DNA of 64,000 nucleotides. Origin: Ferruginibacter sp. Its GTDB lineage: Bacteria; Bacteroidota; Bacteroidia; Chitinophagales; Chitinophagaceae. Under the pieces are notes generated by a model that was given only the letters and a program-made list of their open reading frames with translations, did not search any database and was not told the origin of the DNA. This document shows positions 52,856 through 60,540 of this stretch, piece by piece (positions within the stretch are counted from its first letter, which is position 1; every line of letters begins with the position of its first letter). Both the position numbers and the translations under genes were made by a program. The stretch is from assembly GCA_019638525.1 (NCBI GenBank), contig JAHBTO010000002.1, positions 124,001 through 188,000 on the forward strand, given 5' to 3'.

Positions 52856-53713
52856 TTATGCGGTTATTGATGGTGAAATGGTTGTTAACCGCAGGGTAGA
52901 ATGATTAATTTCTGCAGCAGTAACTGATTTTATGGAATTCATTTGCCTGCAAATCATCATATTTTTTATTGATGATGGTAAAATCATATTTAAAATCAGG
53001 AATAATTTGTTAGTAAAGCCCGGTATAATAACTTCCTTTTGTTTTAAAAGCCCTTCAATAGCAATGGGTGCTACTTGCTCTGGATTTAATACAGCATTTC
53101 GAACAAGCCATCCTGTAGATTTATTCAATTGAGTTACCGAAATATTGGTATTCATACTTCCGGGGCAAATAACACTTACACTAATCTTAGTATGTTTTAG
53201 TTCTTGTCTTAAACTCTTAGAAAAAAAATAGATAAAGGATTTAGTTGCCCCGTAAACCTGTTTCTTTGGCATATAAAAATAGGAACTTAAACTTCCTACA
53301 TTTAAAATATAAGATGGCGCATTAGCTTGTAAATGATTGAGAAAATAATGTGTAATTGAAGTTGTAGCAATAATGTTTAGTCTAATCTGTTTTTGATAAA
53401 AAGCAATATTACCTTCGCTAAACAACATGGTGCTTCCAATGCCTGCATTATTAATGAGCATGTTAACCCGAACTTTCATTTTATCTATCTCATCAAAAAT
53501 TTCCCAACATTTTTTTTCGCAGGCCAGGTCTTTTTCTATGGCGATAGCATCAACAAAGTAGTTTCTTTTTATAAAATCGGCCAGGTTTATTAATTCGGGG
53601 CCGGGTAGTGCAACCAGTATAAGGTTCATTTTTCGTGTAGCACATTCAAGCGCAAGGGCTTTTCCAAACCCCTCGCTGGCGCCGGTTATAAGTGTATAGT
53701 AAGGGTTATGCAT
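52856..53713 (-). CDS. Short-chain dehydrogenase/reductase
   Basis: 285 residues. The NAD(P)-binding motif TGASEGFGKAL (10-20), NNAGIG (near 90) and the active-site serine and YGATK motif are conserved (SLSSYFYMPKKQVYGATK). A C-terminal region of about 60 residues includes a hydrophobic stretch (KLFLILNMILPSSIKNMM) that may bind membrane or acyl substrate. It overlaps the upstream extended-SDR gene by eight bases, the last of a four-gene minus-strand unit. Confidence 0.9.
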   Translation of the reverse strand: MHNPYYTLITGASEGFGKALALECATRKMNLILVALPGPELINLADFIKRNYFVDAIAIEKDLACEKKCWEIFDEIDKMKVRVNMLINNAGIGSTMLFSEGNIAFYQKQIRLNIIATTSITHYFLNHLQANAPSYILNVGSLSSYFYMPKKQVYGATKSFIYFFSKSLRQELKHTKISVSVICPGSMNTNISVTQLNKSTGWLVRNAVLNPEQVAPIAIEGLLKQKEVIIPGFTNKLFLILNMILPSSIKNMMICRQMNSIKSVTAAEINHSTLRLTTISPSITA

Positions 53714-54695
53714 GGTTTTTAATTTGTAAATATTTAATGGTTTGTATTAATCCTTCTTTTAAAGGTGTTATTTGATAGCCCAATTCTTTTATTGCCTTTT
53801 CTGAACTGTATGCCTTATTTGCGAACACATGCTTTATACCTTTTATAGTTACAAAAGGTTCTTTATTGCTAACCAAATAATGCAGCCATTGACCAATAGC
53901 CCAGCATTTTACCAGGCTTCTGGGTGTTTCAATTACCCTGGCTTTTGAACCCGATATCATCCTCAATTGCAGAAAAAAATTCTTAAAAGAAATAATTTCT
54001 CCTCCTAAAATATATTTCTCGCCACCCATGCCGTATTTCATGGCAAGCATATGGCCGTTAACTATATCATCAATAAAACAATAAGTATTAAGCAAGGCAG
54101 AAGGCCTTGGTATGAACGTGATTTTGTGTTTTATAAACCTGTTAATTATACTGTTTATAGAAATGGAATGTGTCTCAATTCCGGGACCATAAACTTTTGA
54201 TGGTGATACGATAACTGTAAATAATCCTTTGTGTACATATTCTCTTACCAGGTTTTCGGCAAGGAACTTTGTAAAGTCATAATTATTGCTAAAACTTTCT
54301 ATACGGGGATCTTTTTCAGTTTTTGCCGTGTTTACACTTGCACCAAGTACTGCACATGAACTGGTAAAAACCAGTTTTTTTACCCCGGCATCTATTGATG
54401 CATTCAACAGGTTACGGGTGCCTTCTACATTTATCTTATAAAAAAGTTCAGGATCTTTTGAAAAGAAATTAACCAGTGCCGCCACATGAAAAACCTGTTC
54501 GCACCCTGCCAATGCTTTTAACATAGATTCCCTATTGGTGATATCACCAACAAAAACAATAATGTTTGGATGAACAGGAATAAATGGAGAAGTTAGGTTA
54601 CGTACAAGAATATGGATTATGTTATTTTGCCGGGCAAGTTTTAAAGTCAACTGGTGGCCAATATACCCTGTTGCGCCTGTAATAAAAATTTTCAT
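53706..54695 (-). CDS. NAD-dependent epimerase/dehydratase (extended SDR)
   Basis: 329 residues. GATGYIGHQLTLKLA (7-21) binds NAD, and the active-site pair is Tyr-x-x-x-Lys in NNYDFTKFLAEN. Good matches are to 3-beta-hydroxysteroid-dehydrogenase/dihydroflavonol-reductase-like members that act on hydrophobic substrates. Its start overlaps the CPBP gene by four bases, and its end overlaps the SDR gene, so the three are tightly coupled. Confidence 0.9.
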   Translation of the reverse strand: MKIFITGATGYIGHQLTLKLARQNNIIHILVRNLTSPFIPVHPNIIVFVGDITNRESMLKALAGCEQVFHVAALVNFFSKDPELFYKINVEGTRNLLNASIDAGVKKLVFTSSCAVLGASVNTAKTEKDPRIESFSNNYDFTKFLAENLVREYVHKGLFTVIVSPSKVYGPGIETHSISINSIINRFIKHKITFIPRPSALLNTYCFIDDIVNGHMLAMKYGMGGEKYILGGEIISFKNFFLQLRMISGSKARVIETPRSLVKCWAIGQWLHYLVSNKEPFVTIKGIKHVFANKAYSSEKAIKELGYQITPLKEGLIQTIKYLQIKNHA

Positions 54696-55381
54696 ACATG
54701 TATAATTTTAGGCGATGAACAATATGATCGATATAAGTTTACCTCGTACACATTTGAGAAAGTGATATGGAGTATAATTGCCGGCCATGCAGCACCAAAA
54801 ATTATAGAAAGCCAACAAGCCAGCACACTAAAAGGTATACATGCCAGCATCTCTTTTTTGCTGTTATATAAATGCAGAAACATATGCAATAAGGTATTTA
54901 CAATAATTGCAATGGTTACTCCCATTACATCAATGCAATAAAAAAGTAAAAACCCCCTAAAAAACATTTCGTAAGCAAATAGGAAGGCTGTACGTACAAT
55001 AAAATAACATGTTATAAAAAAAACGGGTAGGCGTTTGTATACTTTACCAGCAATTGTGGGTTGTAGTTTAACACCTGATGAATATTTTATAGCCAGTAAT
55101 GCAATCAATAACAACAATAGCATGTAAATGAAAAGCAAGTAACTAGCAGGAAATTTAGTTCCTGTGAAGATTTTTAAAACCGGTAAATCTAAAAAAATTA
55201 CAGGCAATATACCCATCCAAAAAATGCCAATGAGAAAGTTGCAGATAATATTAATGGGTCTGTTGTCAATTTCACCATGTTCATTTATCAATCGGCAATT
55301 ACCTGCATCTTTATTAAGCCACATTTGTATAATCATCATGAAATAGCAGAAGGAATAAAATATAAGGGATGAAGTTTGCAT
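54692..55381 (-). CDS. CPBP (CAAX-protease-like) membrane protein with altered active site
   Basis: 229 residues with about six to seven membrane helices. The EExxxR motif reads Y-E-MFF-R in FAYEMFFRGF, so the first glutamate, the expected catalytic one, is tyrosine. The two histidine motifs remain: NTLLHMFLH and LHITFSN. Either the enzyme uses a shifted glutamate or it has lost proteolytic activity. CPBP proteins act in the membrane on prenylated or other substrates and on bacteriocins. It sits between the DUF6134-like and the SDR genes. Confidence 0.78.
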   Translation of the reverse strand: MQTSSLIFYSFCYFMMIIQMWLNKDAGNCRLINEHGEIDNRPINIICNFLIGIFWMGILPVIFLDLPVLKIFTGTKFPASYLLFIYMLLLLLIALLAIKYSSGVKLQPTIAGKVYKRLPVFFITCYFIVRTAFLFAYEMFFRGFLLFYCIDVMGVTIAIIVNTLLHMFLHLYNSKKEMLACIPFSVLACWLSIIFGAAWPAIILHITFSNVYEVNLYRSYCSSPKIIHV

Positions 55382-55390
55382 GATTATTTG

Positions 55391-56074
55391 TTAAGACGAC
55401 TTGATTATTTCGGCTGAATAAAAAGTATGACTGATTTTAATTTTAATACAAATACCGTTTTTGTAATAAAAGGTATTGCTGTTATTGTCTGGGAAAACAA
55501 CTTTAAACCCGCCATCGGTCGTTTTGGAAATTTTAGAAAAACAACCGTATTTATCACAATACACCGTGTTGATGCCAATTGGTTCCGTAAAATACAGGCT
55601 CAATAAATTAGTTGTTATAACCGGTATGCTGAGCACCTGTTTTTCCCCATTTTCAACTACCTCATATTTATTGCCGATGCGGCTTGTATGCTTATTTACT
55701 TTTACTGTACCATTTGTTTTCCTGTATTGCGTTGACTTTATCAGCACCGTATTCTCAAACACAGATGTTTCCTTATTTGCTACTGCAACCAGGAAAATAA
55801 TACGGGTTTTTATTTCAGAAACCAGTAAAAGAAAGGTACTGTTTGCAACCTTATTTTTTTCAAGCCGTAACCATCCAATTTTATCGCCACCATGTACAAT
55901 GGTATAATTAAACTGGCTGTTTTGAGATTTAATTAAAACAGGCAACAATAGTAACAGCATTATAAAAATGAAATGCAATAGTGCTGATAAACATTTCCAT
56001 AATTTAATGTATGCAACTCCCCAATTACAAAGCTGGTTTATTTTAAACATTTTATATATCAGGCATGCTATCAT
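55391..56074 (-). CDS. DUF6134-like exported protein
   Basis: 227 residues from the ATG at 56074; a TTG nine codons earlier is less likely. A hydrophobic segment (about 31-48) is probably a signal or membrane anchor. The rest is beta-rich (FNYTIVHGGDKIGWLRLEKNK, STQYRKTNGTVKVNKH, VDKYG-like repeats), which resembles DUF6134 proteins. It is first in the four-gene minus-strand unit, nine bases before the CPBP gene. Function unknown; the family assignment is tentative. Confidence 0.68.
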   Translation of the reverse strand: MIACLIYKMFKINQLCNWGVAYIKLWKCLSALLHFIFIMLLLLLPVLIKSQNSQFNYTIVHGGDKIGWLRLEKNKVANSTFLLLVSEIKTRIIFLVAVANKETSVFENTVLIKSTQYRKTNGTVKVNKHTSRIGNKYEVVENGEKQVLSIPVITTNLLSLYFTEPIGINTVYCDKYGCFSKISKTTDGGFKVVFPDNNSNTFYYKNGICIKIKISHTFYSAEIIKSS

Positions 56075-56242
56075 GGTTTTTGTTTTAAATGATAAAAACA
56101 AACAGCATTAATTATAGATTCTCATCGTATCAATTATATTTTATTACATCATTTATAATAATTGCAAATGCTATCCAGTAAGAAATTATGCCATCAATCC
56201 AAACAGGTTTTGATATCCTTTAAATACAGTCATTTTAAATTT

Positions 56243-56725
56243 TTATTTACCAATATGGATTGACATAGTTATCCCAGGAATTTGTTTGTCCACTTTAACT
56301 GGCACTCCAAATGCAGTTTGCTGGTTTTTGAGTTCCAGTTTAGCTTTGTGGCCATTGATAGTTGCCATAACCATAAATGGGATGCTTACAATGCCTGATA
56401 CAGCACCTGCAATAAATAGATAGACTGAAGTATTATCCTTATTGCTATTAGAAACTGCTATTAATCCGATACCCGACAATAACAACCCTGCGCTTAGTGT
56501 TAATACACCTACGGTTAGGTTTTTTTGTCTTTTCATCATGTAACGTTCATAACCTGGCCCATTAAAGCCAACAGCATTTAAGTGTAACGGTATTTCATTT
56601 ATTTGATCATTTGCTCCTGGTTTATTGCCAAAAACTATGGTAGCTAATTCCTGTTTAGGCTGCTGTGCTTGTAAATGTTGTAATATTAACAGCATTAACA
56701 CAATTACAATGCTGTATTTTTTCAT
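56243..56725 (-). CDS. Small exported/membrane protein, unknown family
   Basis: 160 residues from the ATG at 56725; the upstream in-frame start would add 14 residues before the signal. A signal peptide (1-21, ending LQAQ) is followed by two membrane helices near 77-97 and 104-124 (LTLSAGLLLSGIGLIAVS and VYLFIAGAVSGIVSIPFMV). No family is recognised. It is separated from the DUF6134-like gene by about 140 bases and stands alone. Confidence 0.65.
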   Translation of the reverse strand: MKKYSIVIVLMLLILQHLQAQQPKQELATIVFGNKPGANDQINEIPLHLNAVGFNGPGYERYMMKRQKNLTVGVLTLSAGLLLSGIGLIAVSNSNKDNTSVYLFIAGAVSGIVSIPFMVMATINGHKAKLELKNQQTAFGVPVKVDKQIPGITMSIHIGK

Positions 56726-56961
56726 GATTTTTAGTTTTAAGTTGAGAATATATTTTTTATAATTCAAAGCAAATTTGGCAATTAGCCTGTTCCTAATTGA
56801 TAAGTGCCTTACTTTTAGAGATATTGGCTATTTCTTGTTTTAATATCGTGGGTATTGTACAGTTATTGGCTTTTTTGCATAAACTGCCAAATAACTCTTG
56901 TAGTTTGATAAATTATGTAATAAATTATCAGATGCATTTCAGTAATTACTAATTATATTTA

Positions 56962-57180
56962 ATGGAATCAAACAATTCGCAACTGCTGTTTTTCCAGCAT
57001 ATAAAATCTATTACAGCAAGTCATATTTTATTTGTAGATTAAATAGCAATCCTGTTAAACATTAGTAATGATAGCGTTTATAGTGACATTAGGAGAGAAA
57101 AACAAATGAGCCTTGAATAAATGCAAAAGAATAGCCACTCATTTTAAAACTTCAATCAATCAATTTCATCCTTTACAATC
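56962..57180 (+). pseudogene. Decayed helix-turn-helix regulator remnant
   Basis: In the roughly 555-base gap before the HMG-CoA lyase gene, one forward frame reads MESNNSQLLFFQHIKS...HILFVD then stop (57040-57042). It continues in frame as IAILLNISNDSVYSDIRREK...SLE to a second stop (57118-57120). Together these match the start of a Bacteroidetes HTH regulator family (recalled pattern LFFQHIK...LVDEIAELLNISNDSAYRRIRGEKPISLEE) with GAA codons turned to TAA. Weaker similarity (NFNQSISSF) continues to about 57180. The rest of the gene is missing. No intact copy is nearby. Confidence 0.75.
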
Positions 57181-57279
57181 CAATTCATTAATTATTCCAG
57201 GATAGATTGCATTTACTGGAACCAATTCTTTTGACCAATAAAATTAAATTGGCTGGCCGCCTTTAATTATTTTTGCAGT

Positions 57280-58140
57280 ATGAATGAGCAACCTGTTAAA
57301 CTGATTGAATGCCCCCGTGATGCCATGCAGGGATGGCCGCATTTTATCCCCACAGTTAAAAAAATTGAGTACATCAATGCATTGCTGAAGGTTGGGTTTA
57401 ATACGATTGATTTTGGAAGTTTTGTTTCGCCAAAAGCCATACCACAAATGGCCGATACAGCCCAAGTAATTACTAAACTGAATTTAAATGATAGCAAATC
57501 TAAACTTTTAGCAATTGTTGCCAATGAAAGAGGAGCAGGCGATGCTGTGGTATTTGATGAAATATCTTACCTTGGTTTTCCTTTTTCTGTTTCAGAAACT
57601 TTTCAAAAGCGAAATACCAATTCTACCATTGCTCAGTCGTTAAGCAGGGTAGAGGAGATACAAAATCTTTGTATAAAATGTAAAAAAGAATTAGTTGTTT
57701 ATATCTCAATGGGTTTTGGTAACCCCTATGGCGATGTATATGATGAAGAAACAGTTTTTAACTGGGTTAATAAACTGGTAGCAATGGATATAAAAATTAT
57801 TTCGCTGGCCGATACGGTTGGGCTGGCAACAAAAGAACAGGTTTTTAAAATTACAAAACACCTGGCAGATAGTTTACCCAACACCGAAATTGGTGTTCAC
57901 CTGCACTCAACCCCGGCCAACTGGAAAGAAAAAATTGATGCTGCACTGCAAGCCGGTTGCAAACGCTTTGATGGCGCTTTAAAAGGTATCGGTGGCTGCC
58001 CTATGGCCGATGATGAACTGGTAGGCAATATGGATACCGAATTGATGATACCCTATTTTAGAGAACTTGATTTATTAGATGAATTAAATTTTCATGCATT
58101 AAATAATTGCAGCAGGTTAGCTTCAGAAATATTTATATAA
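57280..58140 (+). CDS. Hydroxymethylglutaryl-CoA lyase-like enzyme
   Basis: 286 residues, a TIM-barrel of the HMGL/isopropylmalate-synthase superfamily. The early ECPRDAMQGWP corresponds to the EGPRDGLQ motif with its catalytic Arg and Asp. GVHLHSTPANW carries the metal-binding His pair and GIGGCPMA holds the conserved catalytic cysteine. It would split HMG-CoA into acetyl-CoA and acetoacetate in leucine catabolism. The altered motifs are the form usual in Bacteroidetes, as I recall. It follows a pseudogene remnant and precedes GSCFA after 59 bases. Confidence 0.9.
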   Translation: MNEQPVKLIECPRDAMQGWPHFIPTVKKIEYINALLKVGFNTIDFGSFVSPKAIPQMADTAQVITKLNLNDSKSKLLAIVANERGAGDAVVFDEISYLGFPFSVSETFQKRNTNSTIAQSLSRVEEIQNLCIKCKKELVVYISMGFGNPYGDVYDEETVFNWVNKLVAMDIKIISLADTVGLATKEQVFKITKHLADSLPNTEIGVHLHSTPANWKEKIDAALQAGCKRFDGALKGIGGCPMADDELVGNMDTELMIPYFRELDLLDELNFHALNNCSRLASEIFI

Positions 58141-58199
58141 TCAAATTTTTCAGTAGAATTTTTAAAATAATCTTTATCATTTCTATTTTAAATTAGCGC

Positions 58200-59177
58200 A
58201 TGGATTTTCATTTAGAATTTACACCCAAACCTTTTGAAGTTAAAATCAATCACCGGCATAATTTATTACTGGTAGGTTCTTGTTTTACCGAACAGGTTGG
58301 TGCAAAACTGGCCGGTCATAAATTTACTGTTCACGAAAATCCAAACGGCATCTTATTTAACCCTGTAAGCATTTCCAAATCCATAGCATCGTATATCCAA
58401 AACAGGCAATACAATGAAGATGACTTGTTTTACCAAAACGAATGCTGGAACAGTTGGCAACACCACAGCCGGTTTTCAAGCCCTGATAAAAATGAATGTT
58501 TAAAAAAAATAAACAATTCGCAAACCGAAGCACATCAATTTCTTAAAAAAGCCAATTGGTTATTAATTACGCTTGGCTCTGCATTTGTGTACCAGTTGAG
58601 CAATAATGAAGTAGTGGCAAATTGCCATAAAGTGCCAACCGATAAATTTGTAAAACGCCTGCTTACTGTTGATGAAGTTTTTTGTGATCTTAAAAATACC
58701 ATCGATAAAACTTTAGCATTTAACCCATCCCTAAAAATAATATTCACCATTAGCCCGGTGCGGCACCTGCGTGATGGCTTTGTTGAAAACAACCGAAGCA
58801 AGGCCACCCTTATACATGCCGTACACCAGCTTGTAGAAAAAAATAAAGCCTGTTTTTATTTCCCGGCATACGAACTTGTGATTGATGATTTGCGTGACTA
58901 TCGTTTTTATGCCGAAGACATGGCACACCCCAACTATGCTGCCACCAACTATGTTTGGGAAAAATTTATTACCACTTGTATAGATGAACCATCGCAACAA
59001 TTAATGAAAGAGATTGCAGTGATAATGGCTGCAAAAAATCATAAGCCATTTAACCCAACATCGGCTCAGCACAAAAAATTCTTACAGGCAAACCTTGAGA
59101 GAGTAAAAAATCTCCGGCAACAACATCCCTATATCAATTTTGAAGAAGAAGCAGATTTTTTTACAATACAACAGTAA
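58200..59177 (+). CDS. GSCFA-domain protein
   Basis: 325 residues. The eponymous motif GSCFTE (27-32) in LLLVGSCFTEQVG and a late DMAHPN (near 240) supply the serine and the Asp/His of an SGNH-like hydrolase. The central LGSAFVYQ and FTISPVRHLRDG stretches are also typical. GSCFA proteins are predicted acyl hydrolases or esterases with unknown targets. There is no signal peptide. It lies 59 bases after the HMG-CoA lyase-like gene on the same strand. Confidence 0.9.
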   Translation: MDFHLEFTPKPFEVKINHRHNLLLVGSCFTEQVGAKLAGHKFTVHENPNGILFNPVSISKSIASYIQNRQYNEDDLFYQNECWNSWQHHSRFSSPDKNECLKKINNSQTEAHQFLKKANWLLITLGSAFVYQLSNNEVVANCHKVPTDKFVKRLLTVDEVFCDLKNTIDKTLAFNPSLKIIFTISPVRHLRDGFVENNRSKATLIHAVHQLVEKNKACFYFPAYELVIDDLRDYRFYAEDMAHPNYAATNYVWEKFITTCIDEPSQQLMKEIAVIMAAKNHKPFNPTSAQHKKFLQANLERVKNLRQQHPYINFEEEADFFTIQQ

Positions 59178-59245
59178 TATTCATATATACAATAATGCTG
59201 CAATAAGATTCATCTATCATCTTAAATAAAAAAAAAGCAAAGGCA

Positions 59246-59857
59246 TCAATGTATCCTGTCGCCCCTTATTTCCATTTCTTTCATCAGTTGTTTTTCATAT
59301 TTCAACCATTCGGCCCAGCGCTTACGTACAATTTTTTTATCAATATAATGCTCGGCAAGGGTAATAAACAAAGTATAATGCCCGGCTTCGCTTTCCATAA
59401 ACTTTCGGTAAAAGTTACGCATGTAAGCATCATCCAAACCTTCGCTTAATCTTTTAAACCGTTCGCAACTGCGTGCCTCAATCAAGGCCATTATCAGCAT
59501 TTGGTCTAAAAACCTTTCCATTGGGCTGCCGTCTTTTTTCTGAAACTGCAAAAGGCTGTTTACATACACGTCTTTTCGTTGTTTACCCAACTTAAGGTTT
59601 CGTTTTTTAAGTTCGGCAATCACCATTCTAAAATGCCCCCATTCTTCGGTTACAATAGGGCTCAGTTCTTCTACCAACAATTCCTTCTCGGGATTTTTTG
59701 TAATTAATGAAATGCAGGTTGTTGCTGCTTTTTGTTCGCAGTAAGCATGGTCTGTTAAAATCTCTTCCATTTCAAGGCCGGCCAAATCAACCCATCGAGG
59801 GTCGGTAGGTAATTGCAGGCCAAGAATATTTTTTACATCGGTTGATATTTCTTTCAT
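59246..59857 (-). CDS. miaE: tRNA-(ms2io6A)-hydroxylase MiaE
   Basis: 203 residues from the ATG at 59857; the upstream start would add MFYFCY. It is helical with ferritin-like di-iron ligands: Glu in DLAGLEMEEILTDHAYCEQKAA, ExxH in VTEEWGHFRMV and the second half SEAGHYTLF. MiaE hydroxylates the isopentenyl side chain of A37 in tRNAs. It converges with GSCFA. The terminator of the upstream lipoprotein gene lies just before its start. Confidence 0.93.
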   Translation of the reverse strand: MKEISTDVKNILGLQLPTDPRWVDLAGLEMEEILTDHAYCEQKAATTCISLITKNPEKELLVEELSPIVTEEWGHFRMVIAELKKRNLKLGKQRKDVYVNSLLQFQKKDGSPMERFLDQMLIMALIEARSCERFKRLSEGLDDAYMRNFYRKFMESEAGHYTLFITLAEHYIDKKIVRKRWAEWLKYEKQLMKEMEIRGDRIH

Positions 59858-59872
59858 ATAGCAAAAATAAAA

Positions 59873-59900
59873 CACCCGGTTATAAATGCCGGGTGCTTTT
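59873..59900 (-). terminator. Intrinsic terminator of the small lipoprotein gene
   Basis: CACCCGG (59873-59879) and CCGGGTG (59889-59895) form a seven-base stem, extended by A-T pairs (AAAA...TTTT). Read on the minus strand it is followed by a U run, ending the lipoprotein gene whose stop is at 59917. It overlaps the region just upstream of miaE. Confidence 0.88.
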
Positions 59901-59916
59901 AAAAATAAAAATTAGT

Positions 59917-60333
59917 TTATTGTTTATTTACCGTAAATAATCCTACACCGCTTACTGCTGGTTGCAAACCAATAGTGCCACTCATGGTGGTGGCGTTGGT
60001 AGCAAATTTTGCCGCTGCCATATAAATAGCGCTGGAGCCGTTATATTTAAAAGTAGCCTGCATGGTATCATTCACCATCACCCAGTTACCGGTAGCATTG
60101 TCAATGCCTGTACTGTTATCACCTACAATAGTTAATGTTCCATCACCTTTAAATGTCATTGTAAAAGCATATTGTGTACCACCGGGTGCAGTTCCATATT
60201 GCCCTGTTCCTGCCCATACACCATCAGGTTTTGTAACCGGTGTTGGAGCATCTCCCGGATCATCTTTACCACAGGATGTAAATACAATTGATACAACAAG
60301 AAAAGTTAGTAATCCAAAAAATATTTTTTTCAT
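59917..60333 (-). CDS. Small lipoprotein, beta-barrel-like
   Basis: 138 residues with a lipoprotein signal ending at VFTSC (Cys21), a charged D/P/T linker and a beta-rich domain (DGVWAGTGQYG, FTMTFKGDGTLTIVG, ATGNWVMVNDTMQATFKYNG). The layout resembles lipocalin-like or DUF-type small lipoproteins common in Bacteroidetes, such as the 'GNWxxxGDTxxaxfxY' families. No function is known. The gene stands alone and has a strong terminator. Confidence 0.75.
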   Translation of the reverse strand: MKKIFFGLLTFLVVSIVFTSCGKDDPGDAPTPVTKPDGVWAGTGQYGTAPGGTQYAFTMTFKGDGTLTIVGDNSTGIDNATGNWVMVNDTMQATFKYNGSSAIYMAAAKFATNATTMSGTIGLQPAVSGVGLFTVNKQ

Positions 60334-60540
60334 AGTAAGAATATTTTATTTTGAATTGAAGGCTACAGTTACAATAAAACAAACATCGTACCATTGACAT
60401 AAATTTTATTCACAAAAAAGCAAAAATTGTTTATTTGGTTACGATATTTATGATTATGAAAAAAGAACTTGATTAATATTAGAAGATAATACAGCATATT
60501 AGGTTATATTTTGCTATTTTACATTAAATAACACTACACT

